From Ostreococcus mediterraneus (lineage: Eukaryota; Chlorophyta; Mamiellophyceae; Mamiellales; Bathycoccaceae), in the NCBI GenBank assembly GCA_012295225.1, contig WMKK01000016.1:126037-190036 (forward strand): a DNA stretch of 64,000 bases. The letters are read 5' to 3'. Shown here one piece after another: positions 39,139-49,226 of this stretch. Numbering within the stretch: position 1 is the stretch's first letter; each line of letters starts with the position of its first letter. The notes under the pieces are model-generated. The model did no database searches. It saw only the letters and a list, made by a program, of their open reading frames with translations, and was not told the DNA's origin. A program made the translations under genes and the position numbers.

Positions 39139-40245
39139 TACGCAACGTAATAAATAATTCACAAATGCGATTGATCGTTGAATTATGGGGTGTAATGAAA
39201 GTAGTAATTAGCAGTATTAATTAATTCATCCATAAAATTCTAAACTTGCGAATGAGTTGGTTGTTTCGCTTCTTCGAGACACAGAGACGAACTTTGCAAT
39301 TCACGTTTAATTATTAATTATTTATCGCCTCAATCAGTGCAGAAGTAATCGATTGCGTGAAGAACAAAGAGATAACTAATATCCCAGCGCACGTGAGTAG
39401 TGCGTGGTCGATTGAGAGGCACCGACCATGGATCTTGAGCTCTAGGAATGGTATTCTTTACAATTAATTGTCTGCGACGTGGTCAGGAAATTAATTCGAA
39501 ATTCGATAAAATCCATGTGGATGCAATATTACTTGAAAATGTCCTTTGATTCGGCGGTAATGATCGAACGGATGCCTTTTATGTTTGCTGCGACACTTCG
39601 TGTGAGTTGATTCACTCTTCGTTGAATTGAATTAATTAATTGTCATTAATGTACTAAAATTACAATCATAGCAACGGTTTACGGCCGACGCGGCTTTGAC
39701 GCTACGCAAAGAAGGTTTACACCACACATATAGTGTGGCTGTTTCATTGCAAGCACTTCAAAGCGTGAGTATCGGAGTTCGCCGCACATTTACCGTCCGC
39801 GTGGTTGCGAATTATTTAGACGAATCTTTTTTCGACGCATCGGAATTAATTTGCTCTCCCAACTAGGATGAATTAATCCTCAACAGTGCATCTCCGCGGT
39901 GCGTGTATAATGAAAGATGAATATTTAATTTCTGAGACCATTTCAAGACGGAATGACCACATTTCGACGATATTTGAATAAATTAATTGTGCGCGAGAAA
40001 TATTCCTAAAATATTCTTTCGATAACGCAAGTGATGATTGAAAACCGCACGCACGCGGCCGACTAGCGCATGTCCGGACGTTTAGACGTTGAAAACGTCG
40101 CGCGTGGAAGAGGTTCGCTTGATATTTTGAGTGGAGATGAATATAAAACTAATTTAGCAACATTATTCCAGGATGAGTCTACACTTCATCGAGCCGGCGC
40201 CAGTGTCGATATATAACGTTAGCAAGCTCAAAACAGACAATACGC
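39139..40245. other. AT-rich, ORF-free intergenic island with recurring AATTAATT motif
   Basis: About 1.1 kb between the 3' ends of HGH1 and the sterol methyltransferase. Unlike all other intergenic DNA here it is clearly AT-rich and has no frame above 60 residues in any of six frames. ATTAATT-type words occur near 39214, 39306, 39461, 39487, 39629, 39843, 39870 and 39980, several in a palindromic AATTAATT context. A small inverted repeat (CCACAC, five-base loop, GTGTGG) lies near 39733. No tRNA, transposon ORF or long tandem repeat is visible. Composition returns to normal at about 40.1 kb. Function unknown: a centromere core or replication origin are possibilities. Confidence 0.7.
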
Positions 40246-41469
40246 CTAGTTCACGGGCTTCTTCATCACGATGAGATACATCGGGGAGAAGATCTCGAGA
40301 TCACCACCCTTTTCGAGGTTCACAGCAGCCTTGAGAAGCATCGTGTGCACGGCTTGCGTACCCTTTGGCGCGAAACCGATGAACTCGAGGACGCCAGTGA
40401 GGACGTGCGTCAAGTACGCAGCGCGGCGCGCAGACTTCATAGCCTGTTGCCACGGCACGGCACCGATAGTGGCGCGGTCAAAGGTGAATTGCACTTCAAA
40501 ACCGGCAGCCTTGGCGGCTTCGATGCAGTCTTCGATCGTGCGCACCTCCGGCAACGCGTTACCTTCGGCGATGCCATCAACGATATCAACGTGAATCTTG
40601 TTTGTCTTGTCGTACTTGTCAGTACGAAGCCACTCGTAAGAAGCGAAGAGCGCACCCGGCTTCAACACTTCAAACACTTCCTTGTAGAGGGCAGTGGTGT
40701 TAGACGCGTGGCACGCAGCTTCAATCGCGTACGCGCCGTCAAACTTGCGTCCCTTGAACACCTTGGAGAGGTCCATAAAGTTACCTTGGACGATCTCCGT
40801 CAAGTGCTCGACGCCCGCCTCCTTGTTCAACGTTTGGCAGCGGCCAACTTGGTATTCGTTGATCGTAATACCGGTCACCTTACCGCCAGTCGCCTTGACG
40901 ATGTTACGCATCGGGCCACCGACGCCGCACCCGAGGTCGATAACGTTCATGCCCTCCTTCAAACCAATATTTTCCGCAATCGCTGTCGGCGATAAAACGA
41001 GCGCGCGAGGTCAGTGACTTGATACAAACACGAAGGAATTCTTTTTAACCCGTGTCGAGAGAAATTACACGCGAACGACGCACAAATACGTACCGACTTC
41101 CTGACGGATGATGGAATCTTCAAAACTTTCCCCTTTTTCGCGCGCGGCAAAGTGGAAGCTTTCGCCCCAGCCGTATTCGTAAAAGTCCGTAATCAAGGAG
41201 TAGAACTTGTTCACAAAGTCCGGCGTGGACAAAATCTTCGATCCCACGCCCTTGCCGTCCTCTTGATCGAAGAACTCATTGTACGACTGGATCCCTCGAT
41301 CAACCATGCTCTTCGCCATGGCGCCAGTCTTACCACCGAACGACCGAAGCGGGTTCTTGCGGAACCACGAGTACTTGATGGCGACGTACACGCCCGAAGT
41401 CAGCGTCACCCCACCGACGATGAGTTGAACCTTCTTGTCTTCCATGGCGCTCATCACGCGTTCAGCCAT
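40246..41469 (-). CDS. SMT1: Sterol C24-methyltransferase (SMT1/ERG6), two exons
   Basis: Exon 1 is 41094-41469 and exon 2 is 40246-40982. The intron of 111 bases has a GTACGT donor, CTGAC branch sequence and GACAG acceptor, with a split codon (phase 1), giving 370 residues. A membrane-anchoring helix sits near the N-terminus (VQLIVGGVTLTSGVYVAI). The sterol methyltransferase blocks are DFYEYGWGESFHFA, the SAM site VIDLGCGVGGPMRNI, DGAYAIEAACHAS and KPGALFASYEWLRTDKYD. The enzyme adds a methyl group from SAM to cycloartenol or zymosterol-type Δ24 sterols at the ER. Strong codon bias suggests high expression. Its 3' end faces the AT-rich island. Confidence 0.96.
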
Positions 41470-41850
41470 GTTTGGTATGCGCCGGGATAAACCTCTCGGG
41501 GGCGATTAAAGATTAGTGCGGCGCTGCGAGCGTCGTCCGCGCGCGACGAAAGATCGCGAGGTGCGTGCGCGTGCGCGCGTGCGTGCGTGCGTGCGAACGT
41601 CCGTGAGGAGGTCGCTATGCAAAGCCTCGGTGTAGGCGTCAACCGACACGGCTTTGGTGGTTCCCCCTAGTCGTGGTATGCGGTCGCGCGCCAAGGGCCG
41701 CCAGCGCACGCCAAACTATCCATCCACTCACGTTCGCGCGCCGCGCCGCGCCGCGATACCACGCCCGCGCGACGGACGACGCTCGAACGTGGTGACGTCA
41801 TCACGTTCGATCGTCGACGTCCCTCGTGCGGTCGTGATCGGTCGCGTGCG

Positions 41851-41930
41851 CGGTCGCGGTCGCGGTCGCGGTCGTGGTCGGGGTCGGGGTCGTGGTCGTG
41901 GTCGTGGTCGGGGTCGTGATTGGTGGATTT
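41851..41930 (+). repeat. GGTCGN hexamer minisatellite
   Basis: About 13 units of GGTCGC, GGTCGT and GGTCGG in tandem. Codons through it read Arg-Gly or Asp-His repeats on opposite strands, which explains the long spurious frames there. Confidence 0.9.
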
Positions 41931-42025
41931 CATAACCCTAGCGATGAAGGGCGAGTGACGAAGGATTCAGCCGAATGCACAACCCGTGGCGAATCGTCGC
42001 GTGGTCGCGAAAAGCCACGCGCGCA

Positions 42026-42091
42026 CCGATACCGATACCGATCGATCGATATCGATATCGATATCGATATCGATCGGTGTCGATATCGATG
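42026..42091. repeat. CGATAT/ATCGAT palindromic tandem repeat
   Basis: CGATACCGATACCGATCGATCGATATCGATATCG-like sequence (first units shown only in words: two CGATAC, then ATCG and CGATAT units). The unit is self-complementary, so the array can fold into hairpins or cruciforms. Confidence 0.85.
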
Positions 42092-42262
42092 GAACCCGAT
42101 GGAGTCGCGATCGGGGTCGATCATCGACCGTCGACGATCGGCGAGGCGCGCGCGAGGGAACGGGACGGCACGGGATCGGCACGCGCGACGGGACGCGAAA
42201 CGGGCGCGCATCGTCACGCATAACGTCGAGCGTGCGTTCGCGCGCGGCGCGTGCGAACGTCG

Positions 42263-43726
42263 ATGTGCGCGCGCGTGGCGATGGCGGTGCGCGCGCCGCA
42301 CCACGCCGCCGCGGCGCGGTCGTTGGTGGCGCGGCGCGGCGTCGGTCGTAGGGCGTTGGTGTTCACCAGCGCCGTCTCGGTGTCGAGCGATGGCGATGGG
42401 AAGATGATGAATGATGTAGCCGTGCTCGGTGGTGGCGCGGCGGGGCTCACGGCGGCGTATTTCGCCGCCAAGGCTGGCGCGCGCGTGACGGTGTACGAGC
42501 GCACGAGCGAATGCGGCAAGAAGATTTTAATGTCTGGTGGTGCGCGGTGTAATGTGTTACCCGTGAGTGCTACGACTGCAGACTTTGTGACGGAAAGCAA
42601 ACCGCGTGGATTGAAGTCGGTGTTGGCATCTTGGTCGGTAGATCGGTGTAAAACGTGGATTGAAGATGACTTGCGGTTGGCGCTCGGCGTCGAGCACGAA
42701 ACGAACAAGTATTTTCCCTTGTCGAATTCATCGCGAGAGGTGAGGGATAAGTTATTAGAAGCGTGTCAGCGAGAGGGTGTGAAGTTTCGCTACGAAAGTT
42801 CGATTGATGGCATAGTACAAGCACGCGATGGAGAAAGAGGGTGGAATTTGCGACTGCGAGGCGCCGCCGAGGAACACGCGAGCGCCGTCGTCCTCGCCAT
42901 GGGTGGCATGAGCTTTCCTGCTGTTGGCACCGATGGAACGGGTTATGCTATCGCTAAACGCGACTTAGGCCATGTGTTATCGGAGCCTTATCCGGCTTTA
43001 GTGCCGCTCACTGGCGCACATCCAGGAGGAGAACCCATGCCTGGCGTGAGCGCACAGGTGGAATTGAAGGTCGCCGACGGCTCATCCAAGAAGAAGAAAG
43101 CGCAGGCGAATCGAAAAGGATTTCTCTTTACTCACCGTGGATATTCAGGACCGTCAATTTTAGATCTTAGTCATCATCTCGTTAGGCCACTCGTGCGCGC
43201 TAATGATAATAAGGGTGGGAGCGACGCGGATCAAGACTTTGAAACGGCGACGGCGGATTCGCCGACGATGGTAATCAATTGGAGCGGAATAAAGCGAGAA
43301 GAGTGGCAAGAACGCCTAACAGTACCTCCTGGCAAAGCATTAGTTGTTAGTAGATTACGTGAAGCGCTACCTACGCGACTTGCTGATGCTTTGGTAGCTG
43401 AGGCTGGCGTTGACTCGAGATGCAAAATTGCCGAACTCAAAAAGGATGAACGCCAGAGGCTATTGGTCATTCTGACCGAGTATCAAATTCCGGTGAAAGG
43501 ACATCAAGGCTACCGCAAGGCGGAAGTCACTGGCGGTGGTGTGAGTTTAGATGAACTAGACACGGCAAAGATGGAATCTCTCAAGGCGCCTGGCATTTTC
43601 ATGTGTGGCGAGGTCTGCGATGTCTTTGGGCGCATCGGAGGTTTCAACTTTTTGTGGGCGTGGACGAGCGGGCGATTGGCGGGTGTCAGTGCCGCGGAGT
43701 CGGTTTTAGGTGAAAACAACAAGTAG
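42263..43726 (+). CDS. BaiN/HI0933-type FAD-dependent oxidoreductase
   Basis: The ATG at 42263 gives 487 residues with a Arg/Ala-rich presequence of about 45 residues. The FAD-binding Rossmann motif is VAVLGGGAAGLTAAYFAAKAG. Then KKILMSGGARCNV and GGMSFPAVGTDGTGYAIA, and the C-terminal VTGGGVSLDELDTAKMESLK plus GRIGGFNFLWAWTSGRLAG. These are the fixed signatures of the HI0933/YhiN (BaiN) flavoprotein family, widespread in bacteria and present in plastid-bearing eukaryotes. In gut bacteria BaiN reduces bile-acid intermediates; the role in algae is unknown. The presequence suggests plastid or mitochondrial location. A cyanobacterial or other bacterial origin is likely for the family, but I cannot decide it here. 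Confidence 0.85.
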   Translation: MCARVAMAVRAPHHAAAARSLVARRGVGRRALVFTSAVSVSSDGDGKMMNDVAVLGGGAAGLTAAYFAAKAGARVTVYERTSECGKKILMSGGARCNVLPVSATTADFVTESKPRGLKSVLASWSVDRCKTWIEDDLRLALGVEHETNKYFPLSNSSREVRDKLLEACQREGVKFRYESSIDGIVQARDGERGWNLRLRGAAEEHASAVVLAMGGMSFPAVGTDGTGYAIAKRDLGHVLSEPYPALVPLTGAHPGGEPMPGVSAQVELKVADGSSKKKKAQANRKGFLFTHRGYSGPSILDLSHHLVRPLVRANDNKGGSDADQDFETATADSPTMVINWSGIKREEWQERLTVPPGKALVVSRLREALPTRLADALVAEAGVDSRCKIAELKKDERQRLLVILTEYQIPVKGHQGYRKAEVTGGGVSLDELDTAKMESLKAPGIFMCGEVCDVFGRIGGFNFLWAWTSGRLAGVSAAESVLGENNK

Positions 43727-43825
43727 ATGTAATAGAACGAAACCATGATAGTGTACCTTTTCGATTTGAAAGAATGCTTTATAATTGAAATACTAAGTTG
43801 CTGTGAGTCAACACGCGCGCGATTC

Positions 43826-44821
43826 CTACGGCTTGGCAGCCACCTTCACCATGGAGGCTCGAACGAGCTGGTCACCAATTTTGTAACCCTTTCTGAATTC
43901 TTCAATGATAGTGTCCTCTTCCACCGAATCATCTTCCTCACGCATGATGGCTTCGTGTTCATTCGGGTCGAAAGGAGAACCAACGCCGGCGACGACTTTA
44001 AGGCCTTGAGAAGAGAGGATTTCAACAAGCTGCTTGTGCATGTTTTGGTAGCCAGTCAAGATCTTTTTCTCGCCATCGGTCTCACCCTTAATGTTCTTTT
44101 CCGCCAAATCAAAGTTATCGAGGACAGGCAACATGGCCTCGACAAACTTACCCTTGACAGAACTCGCGAGGGTCTCCTTTTCTTTGAGCGTGCGCTTGCG
44201 AAAGTTATCGAAATCGGCATTAAGACGCAAGTATTGGTCCTTCATCGCGCCAACTTGATCCTCCATGCCAACAACCTTGGCATCCGCGTTTCCGACTTCA
44301 GTCTTGAGCGTAGTCAAGAGTTCCGCAGCCTCAGCGTTGTCGCCGATGACCAACGCCAGCTCGCTCAAGAGCGCCGCCAACGCGCCTTCCTCAGCCTCTT
44401 CAGCAACCACCTCTTCGACCTCGTCCTCGACGATTTCAACCTCCGGCGCTTCTTCAGCGGTTTCGCCCTATTGCTTACGCGCACACATGGGCACTCTCGT
44501 CAGTCTCTCGCGTACACATCCGAGTCGTTTACGTCGCGAAAACGCGCTTGTTACCCTACACCCTCAGCCATCGTGTTCGACAAACATCCGCACTCACACC
44601 GCCGTGCGCGACATGAACGGTCCTAATCCCATCTAAAGTACTCAACCCACGCGCGCGCATCATCTTACCTCTTCTTCGCTCGCTCTCGCGACCGTCATCG
44701 TCACCCGTGCGTGGCTTTTCGACCCCCCGCGTCTCGTCGCCGCGCTCGAGCGTCGTCGCGCCGCGCCACCCACGGTCGCCACCGCGTTCGACGCCGCGCG
44801 TGAAATCGTAAACGCAGACAT
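43826..44821 (-). CDS. CGE1: Plastid GrpE nucleotide-exchange factor (CGE1-like), two exons
   Basis: Exon 1, 44669-44821, encodes a transit peptide (MSAFTISRAASNAVATVGGA... to ARASEEE) with donor GTAAGA. Exon 2, 43826-44467, begins GETAEEAPEVEIVEDE after a CAATAG acceptor; the 200-base intron contains CTGAC. The join is in phase 0, giving 264 residues. The GrpE core is DQYLRLNADFDNFRKRTLKEKE, then MLPVLDNFDLA, and the beta domain FDPNEHEAIMREED with IIEEFRKGYKIGDQLVRASMVKVA. The acidic helix before it forms the coiled-coil dimer. GrpE swaps ADP for ATP on plastid Hsp70. Location is inferred from the transit peptide; a mitochondrial copy is possible. Confidence 0.9.
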
Positions 44822-45106
44822 GTTCGTGGTGCTTAATCCGTATCCCGTGTGCGTGTGTAGACGTGTGCGTGTGTGTGCTCGACAAGCGCGCCCTCGTGTG
44901 CCGTCGCGCGCGTGCACGTCAACCTTCTCGAAGCACGCGGTGGTGGTTTTGGTCGGTTGGACACACCGCCACGTCCTGGTCACGATTGGTCAATGTTGAG
45001 ACCACAAAACAGGAGGACCAATTCTGCGTGCGCGCGCGTGCCAAACGAACGATGTCGTGAGTGACGCACGCGCGCGAATACTGAGTACGAATACGAGCAT
45101 CTCGAG

Positions 45107-45901
45107 ATGTTTGACGACGCCGAGCGACGGGCGCTGACGCTGTCGACGCTCGCGGGTTTGGCCACCACCGTGGGCGGGCTCGTGGCGGTGAGCAAGAAAC
45201 CAGACGCACGGAGCTTGGCGCTGTTACTCGGAGTAGCGATCGGGGTGATGACGACGCTGTCGTTCGTGGAGTTGTACGTGCGAAATGTCCTTGAACATGG
45301 GGTGGTGAGCGTCACGATAGCCACGGCGTGTGGTGGTGCGGTGTACGCGTGCTTGACGCCATTTTTGCCCAATCCAGACGCGCACGTCAACGCCGCGCAA
45401 GATAAGAAGAATGGCGATAAAGAAAGCGATGCTCTAGTTGGAGGATTGAGTAAGCCACGACTGTTAAGGCTTGGGATATTGATGTCGATTGCGATGACGT
45501 TACATAACTTACCAGAAGGTTTCGCTGTGGCGTGCGCGTCGTTTACAGACGTCGGTCCGACGATGGCTTTCGCCATAGGCATGCACAACATTCCGGAAGG
45601 TATCATTACTGCTGCCCCGGTGTATGCTGCCACAGGAAGTAGAACACGCGCAGTGATGCTGGCCACGGTGAGTGGGCTATCTGAACCCGTTGGTGCACTT
45701 ATTGCATTGAAATTTATGAAGCCGTATTTGACGCCAAAGCGCTTAGAACACCTCTTGGCAGCTACTGGGGGAATCATGGTCGCTGTTTGTGCGTTAGAAC
45801 TTTGGCCAGAGGCTAAAAAGTGTGGTCATAATGACAGTATGTATCGGGGAATCGTCCTTGGTAGTGCACTCATGCTCCTCACGTTGTACATGGGTGCATA
45901 G
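45107..45901 (+). CDS. ZIP-family metal transporter (ZupT-like)
   Basis: Single exon of 264 residues with about eight hydrophobic helices. Helix 4 has the metal-site motif TLHNLPEGFAVA and helix 5 has GMHNIPEGIITAAPV, the HNxPEG pair of ZIP transporters of the ZupT/GufA type. GVMTTLSFVELY in helix 2 is also typical. No large His-rich loop is present; the loop between helices 3 and 4 is Lys/Asp rich. These proteins carry zinc, iron or manganese into the cytosol. No N-terminal targeting sequence is clear, so plasma membrane, vacuole and plastid envelope all remain possible. It is divergent from GrpE with about 285 bases between start codons. Confidence 0.88.
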   Translation: MFDDAERRALTLSTLAGLATTVGGLVAVSKKPDARSLALLLGVAIGVMTTLSFVELYVRNVLEHGVVSVTIATACGGAVYACLTPFLPNPDAHVNAAQDKKNGDKESDALVGGLSKPRLLRLGILMSIAMTLHNLPEGFAVACASFTDVGPTMAFAIGMHNIPEGIITAAPVYAATGSRTRAVMLATVSGLSEPVGALIALKFMKPYLTPKRLEHLLAATGGIMVAVCALELWPEAKKCGHNDSMYRGIVLGSALMLLTLYMGA

Positions 45902-46034
45902 CTATTCATATCAGGCGTTAGAGCAGCGTACGCTCATGCGCTCAGCGCTCATGTACATTGACTAGAATACATTTCACTACAGTAGAATTGCTATATGACT
46001 AGTATAAATACAATCAATTGTTGAATGATGCTCA

Positions 46035-48917
46035 CTATTTTGTTGTTGGCCTGGCCTCTTGTGCCTTGCGCGCTGACTTGCCATCGAGACTAAAGACGTT
46101 TCGTGTGCTCGGCGCGAGCATCGACTCGCAAATCGGGTTTTTATTGTTTGTGGGAATTGCATGGGTCACACTTCGAATATTCTTTTCTCGCTTGACGTTT
46201 TCCATATATTTCTTCCACGTGTTTTCATTACCTTTCAGAGCACCCAAAACACCATTCCATGCGGCATCTTCGTGCGCATGCGTCAGGAGCGGAGGCAGTT
46301 TGGTTTTTGATTCTGTCTCTCCAAAGCCGATGGTATTCGAAACCGAACTCGTGACTTGTGTCGGACGTTTCAAAGTGGCAATTCCCTCAAAAAGCACGAG
46401 CTTTTGTTCAGCATCGACGCTATTAATCAATGACACGCTGTGAGATGAGCCAGGAAAACCGATACGCATATCTATGATATCTTCCTCCAGCAACACCTTC
46501 GCCTCGAAAAGCTCGCGGACGAACCGCTTCAAGCATAAACAATCCGCTTTGAATCGATTATACTCTGCATAACCAGCTCGATCTATGATTGTCCGCGAGA
46601 ATTTATTTTGCAAATCCATTGCACCGTCTTTTTTCAGTAACTTTTGAAACGTCACTGGTCCAAGCTGCTTGAGAAGTCGACGGCGTTGTGCCTCATTGCG
46701 GGCATCGAGAAGTCGTACGCCCAAGTCTTCGATAGCAAACATGAGTACTCGGCGAAAAGAGAGAGCACTACACCCAGCACTGTACTCACCTATGAGTTTA
46801 ATCATGTTCACATACACACTGCATAGCTGAGACCTCATCAACAACTCTTCGAGTGCGGATTTGAAAATGTGAGCCAGGACATGTTGCGCGTACACGCCGT
46901 ACATCACCATTTGCTTGACGAGGTTTTGAAATACGTGCTCATCTAGCTTGAGATTTGAAAACGTTGACGCCATGACAAGCAATTGATTACTATGACGCTT
47001 GTCAAGAGGCTGGGCCATCAGCTTGGATAAATCCGTCGGATGCTCATTCATGGGATGCCCGAATGCTCCGCTGCCGCAAATGTACAACAGATCGCCGCCA
47101 CGGGCGACTATGAACGTTGAAGATTTCGATGCATACACTTGCTCTCCTTTGACTTTGAACATCGGATGACGTTTAAGTTCTTCTATTTCTGACTTTTTCT
47201 TTTGGAGACGATCCATCGGAGTGATGATTGGCTGTATGACACTCGGTTGCGCCGTCGCCTTGAGCGACCCGTTGCCCAGTTGTCCGTAGTCGTTCGATCC
47301 ACATACGTACACATCCCCAAGAGTCGTAAGCATGACAGTGTGCAAGTCACCTGCGGCGACTTGAACCACACATACCGTAATCATTGTTGCCAGTAGCGTC
47401 ACAGACTGGCAATCTTCAGTAGACTGCAAGCCAAGCTGCCCGCTCGCTCCGGCGCCGCACACATACACGCGACCAGCTTCCGAAAGTATGACTGTATGAG
47501 ATTTACCGGCAGCGATTTGCATAATACGATGTCGAACCTTCGTCAGTGCACCCACAGTACCTCTGTTGGACACGACAATACCAGACTCAAGCTGATTTCG
47601 TTCGGCTTCAAGAGTCTCCAATGCAGTCATGTTAACGTTGATTTTATCGGGAATTCCCCCGATGAGGTCGTCATGGAACAAACGACGTGGAATGAATACG
47701 TTTGACGTGTCAGAAGTACCTAGCTGTCCATGTTTGTTGGACCCAAAACCATAACCATAGCCATCATCAGTAACGACCAGAGTGTGATTGCTGCCGCACG
47801 CAATGGACACGACGTGGAGCTTGCTCAACGCTTCGACAAGTTTTGGCTTTGTGTAATTGGTACCGTCCCCGTGTCCAAGTTGTCCAAGCTTACCCGAACC
47901 AAACGTATATACTTGCGCAGTTGTCGTCAATATCGCTGTGTGTTTATCCCCAGCCGCACACGCGATGACTTTCGTCGTAGCGTTCGTTATCCAGTACATC
48001 CAACGCGGCACGTCGTGTGCGCGATTTGCACCTCTTTCTCCTTGTCCGCTACATCCATCGCAATCCGTTCCCCATGTCAAGCATTCGTTCGCAACCGTGA
48101 TTAACACAGAATGACGCGCACCAGCGGCAACGTCCAAGGCTTTGACGTCGCCAATAGGATCAAGCGCTACTGGTATGCTCTGCGAGCCAGTCGTGTTCAA
48201 TCCGAGTTGTCCGTGCTTGTCGGAGCCGAGGACGAGCACGCGACCCTCGTGCTCGACGTACGTGGGATCGATAGTTTCGAGTTTAGCCGGATCAGACTCT
48301 AATAAAATAATCGCATGATCGTCCCCACCTGAAATCTTTTTCACGCGCGACCCGAAAGGAAGGTCCAACGCAATCGGTTTCACGAATGCGTGCAAGTGCG
48401 GCGGTACCCCTCTCATGGTTTTTAGCCGCGTCTCTAACATCGCCACTCTCTGCTCACTCGTAGTTTCGGCGCCAACTGCACGGCCGTCAAATAACAAATC
48501 AAAATAGTTTCCAACACCCGACGACGCATCGTCGTCGTCATCCTCGTCGTCGTCGTCGCCGTCACCTTTGTCGTTTCTGTGCGCGTCTGCGACGACCAAT
48601 GCGTCCTCGTCGCGCGGCTTCACCACCTTCTCCGCATCCTCAACCTCCGCCGCGTGCTCAATTTCTCGCACCATGGCTGCAAACTCCCCCAACGCTCCAC
48701 TCTTGTCATCATCGGCGTCATTCAGTCTCAGCGCCTCCACTTCATCGGGGTTTCGAAACCCAAAACTCGACCGGTCGCGATACTCAATCGCGTGAATCGT
48801 TTCGAGAAACTTTTGCTTCATGACGTCATCGGGGGTGTATTTCAGCACTGGTATCCCCCATGCGTTTAACTCGACGTCATCATCCTCGCACCCATCGCGA
48901 CTGTCATCGCCATTCAT
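46035..48917 (-). CDS. RCC1-repeat protein with probable C-terminal MIF4G domain
   Basis: Start placed at the ATG at 48917 (960 residues); 21 further codons upstream begin with GTG. Residues 1-190 are acidic (D/E runs). Residues about 192-620 form RCC1-type propeller blades, with HAIILL, VLVLGSDKHGQLGLNTTG, HTAILTTTAQVYTFGSGKLGQLGHGDG, HTLVVTDDGYGYGFGSNKHGQLGTSDT and VYVCGAGASGQLGLQS. Residues about 644-810 are helical and follow the MIF4G pattern: LAHIFKSALEELLMRSQLCSVY, LSFRRVLMFAIEDLG, then LKRFVRELFEAKVLLEEDI, comparable to eIF4G FEKA..EP.F...YA, FR..LL..CQ and I.FIGELF...ML. The C-terminus is basic and disordered. RCC1 likely mediates protein or nucleotide-exchange contacts; the fusion suggests a translation or RNA-related scaffold. 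The MIF4G call needs a profile search. Confidence 0.75.
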   Translation of the reverse strand: MNGDDSRDGCEDDDVELNAWGIPVLKYTPDDVMKQKFLETIHAIEYRDRSSFGFRNPDEVEALRLNDADDDKSGALGEFAAMVREIEHAAEVEDAEKVVKPRDEDALVVADAHRNDKGDGDDDDEDDDDDASSGVGNYFDLLFDGRAVGAETTSEQRVAMLETRLKTMRGVPPHLHAFVKPIALDLPFGSRVKKISGGDDHAIILLESDPAKLETIDPTYVEHEGRVLVLGSDKHGQLGLNTTGSQSIPVALDPIGDVKALDVAAGARHSVLITVANECLTWGTDCDGCSGQGERGANRAHDVPRWMYWITNATTKVIACAAGDKHTAILTTTAQVYTFGSGKLGQLGHGDGTNYTKPKLVEALSKLHVVSIACGSNHTLVVTDDGYGYGFGSNKHGQLGTSDTSNVFIPRRLFHDDLIGGIPDKINVNMTALETLEAERNQLESGIVVSNRGTVGALTKVRHRIMQIAAGKSHTVILSEAGRVYVCGAGASGQLGLQSTEDCQSVTLLATMITVCVVQVAAGDLHTVMLTTLGDVYVCGSNDYGQLGNGSLKATAQPSVIQPIITPMDRLQKKKSEIEELKRHPMFKVKGEQVYASKSSTFIVARGGDLLYICGSGAFGHPMNEHPTDLSKLMAQPLDKRHSNQLLVMASTFSNLKLDEHVFQNLVKQMVMYGVYAQHVLAHIFKSALEELLMRSQLCSVYVNMIKLIGEYSAGCSALSFRRVLMFAIEDLGVRLLDARNEAQRRRLLKQLGPVTFQKLLKKDGAMDLQNKFSRTIIDRAGYAEYNRFKADCLCLKRFVRELFEAKVLLEEDIIDMRIGFPGSSHSVSLINSVDAEQKLVLFEGIATLKRPTQVTSSVSNTIGFGETESKTKLPPLLTHAHEDAAWNGVLGALKGNENTWKKYMENVKREKNIRSVTHAIPTNNKNPICESMLAPSTRNVFSLDGKSARKAQEARPTTK

Positions 48918-49226
48918 CGTCGTCAGTGCGATGCGGGACGACCGAAACGCCCCGCGGCTCGCACTGACGACGGTGTCCACGTACCGTCACGACACGGTAC
49001 ATACACCACGATGACGGGTTTCGTGTATTTGACCAATCATGATCACGCCAACCACCCCCTCCCTGTGCTGCCCCGAAACGAAATCAGCTTCGAGGGAAAA
49101 GGGCACAAAACCCGTCGGCGTGCCTCGCTCGGACGTGCGACGACGACGACGACGACGGCGACGTCGACGGCACTTGACGACGGCACTCGACGACGACACC
49201 GAGAAACGACGACGAGGACATTCGCG
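48918..49226. promoter_or_regulatory. Divergent intergenic region between the RCC1 gene and phosphoglycerate mutase
   Basis: About 310 bases. It contains CGA/GACGACGAC runs and no coding sequence I can support. The phosphoglycerate mutase frame stays open to 49011 but reads Thr/Arg repeats. Both 5' leaders and promoters must lie here. Confidence 0.45.

Larger units (their letters stand above)
41470..42262. promoter_or_regulatory. Divergent intergenic region with two minisatellites, between SMT1 and the BaiN-like gene
   Basis: About 790 bases. A GTGCGTGCGTGC run lies near 41570-41590. A GGTCGN hexamer tandem array occupies about 41851-41930. An ATCGAT/CGATAT-rich array, largely palindromic, lies at about 42026-42091. 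The remaining sequence is CG rich. Frames through it encode repeats only. A first exon for either neighbour cannot be excluded but is not needed. Confidence 0.55.

Noticed and set aside
39139-40245. AT-rich island as an inserted mobile element or tRNA cluster
   Set aside because: No terminal repeats, no element-like frame and no cloverleaf or B-box-like sequence seen.
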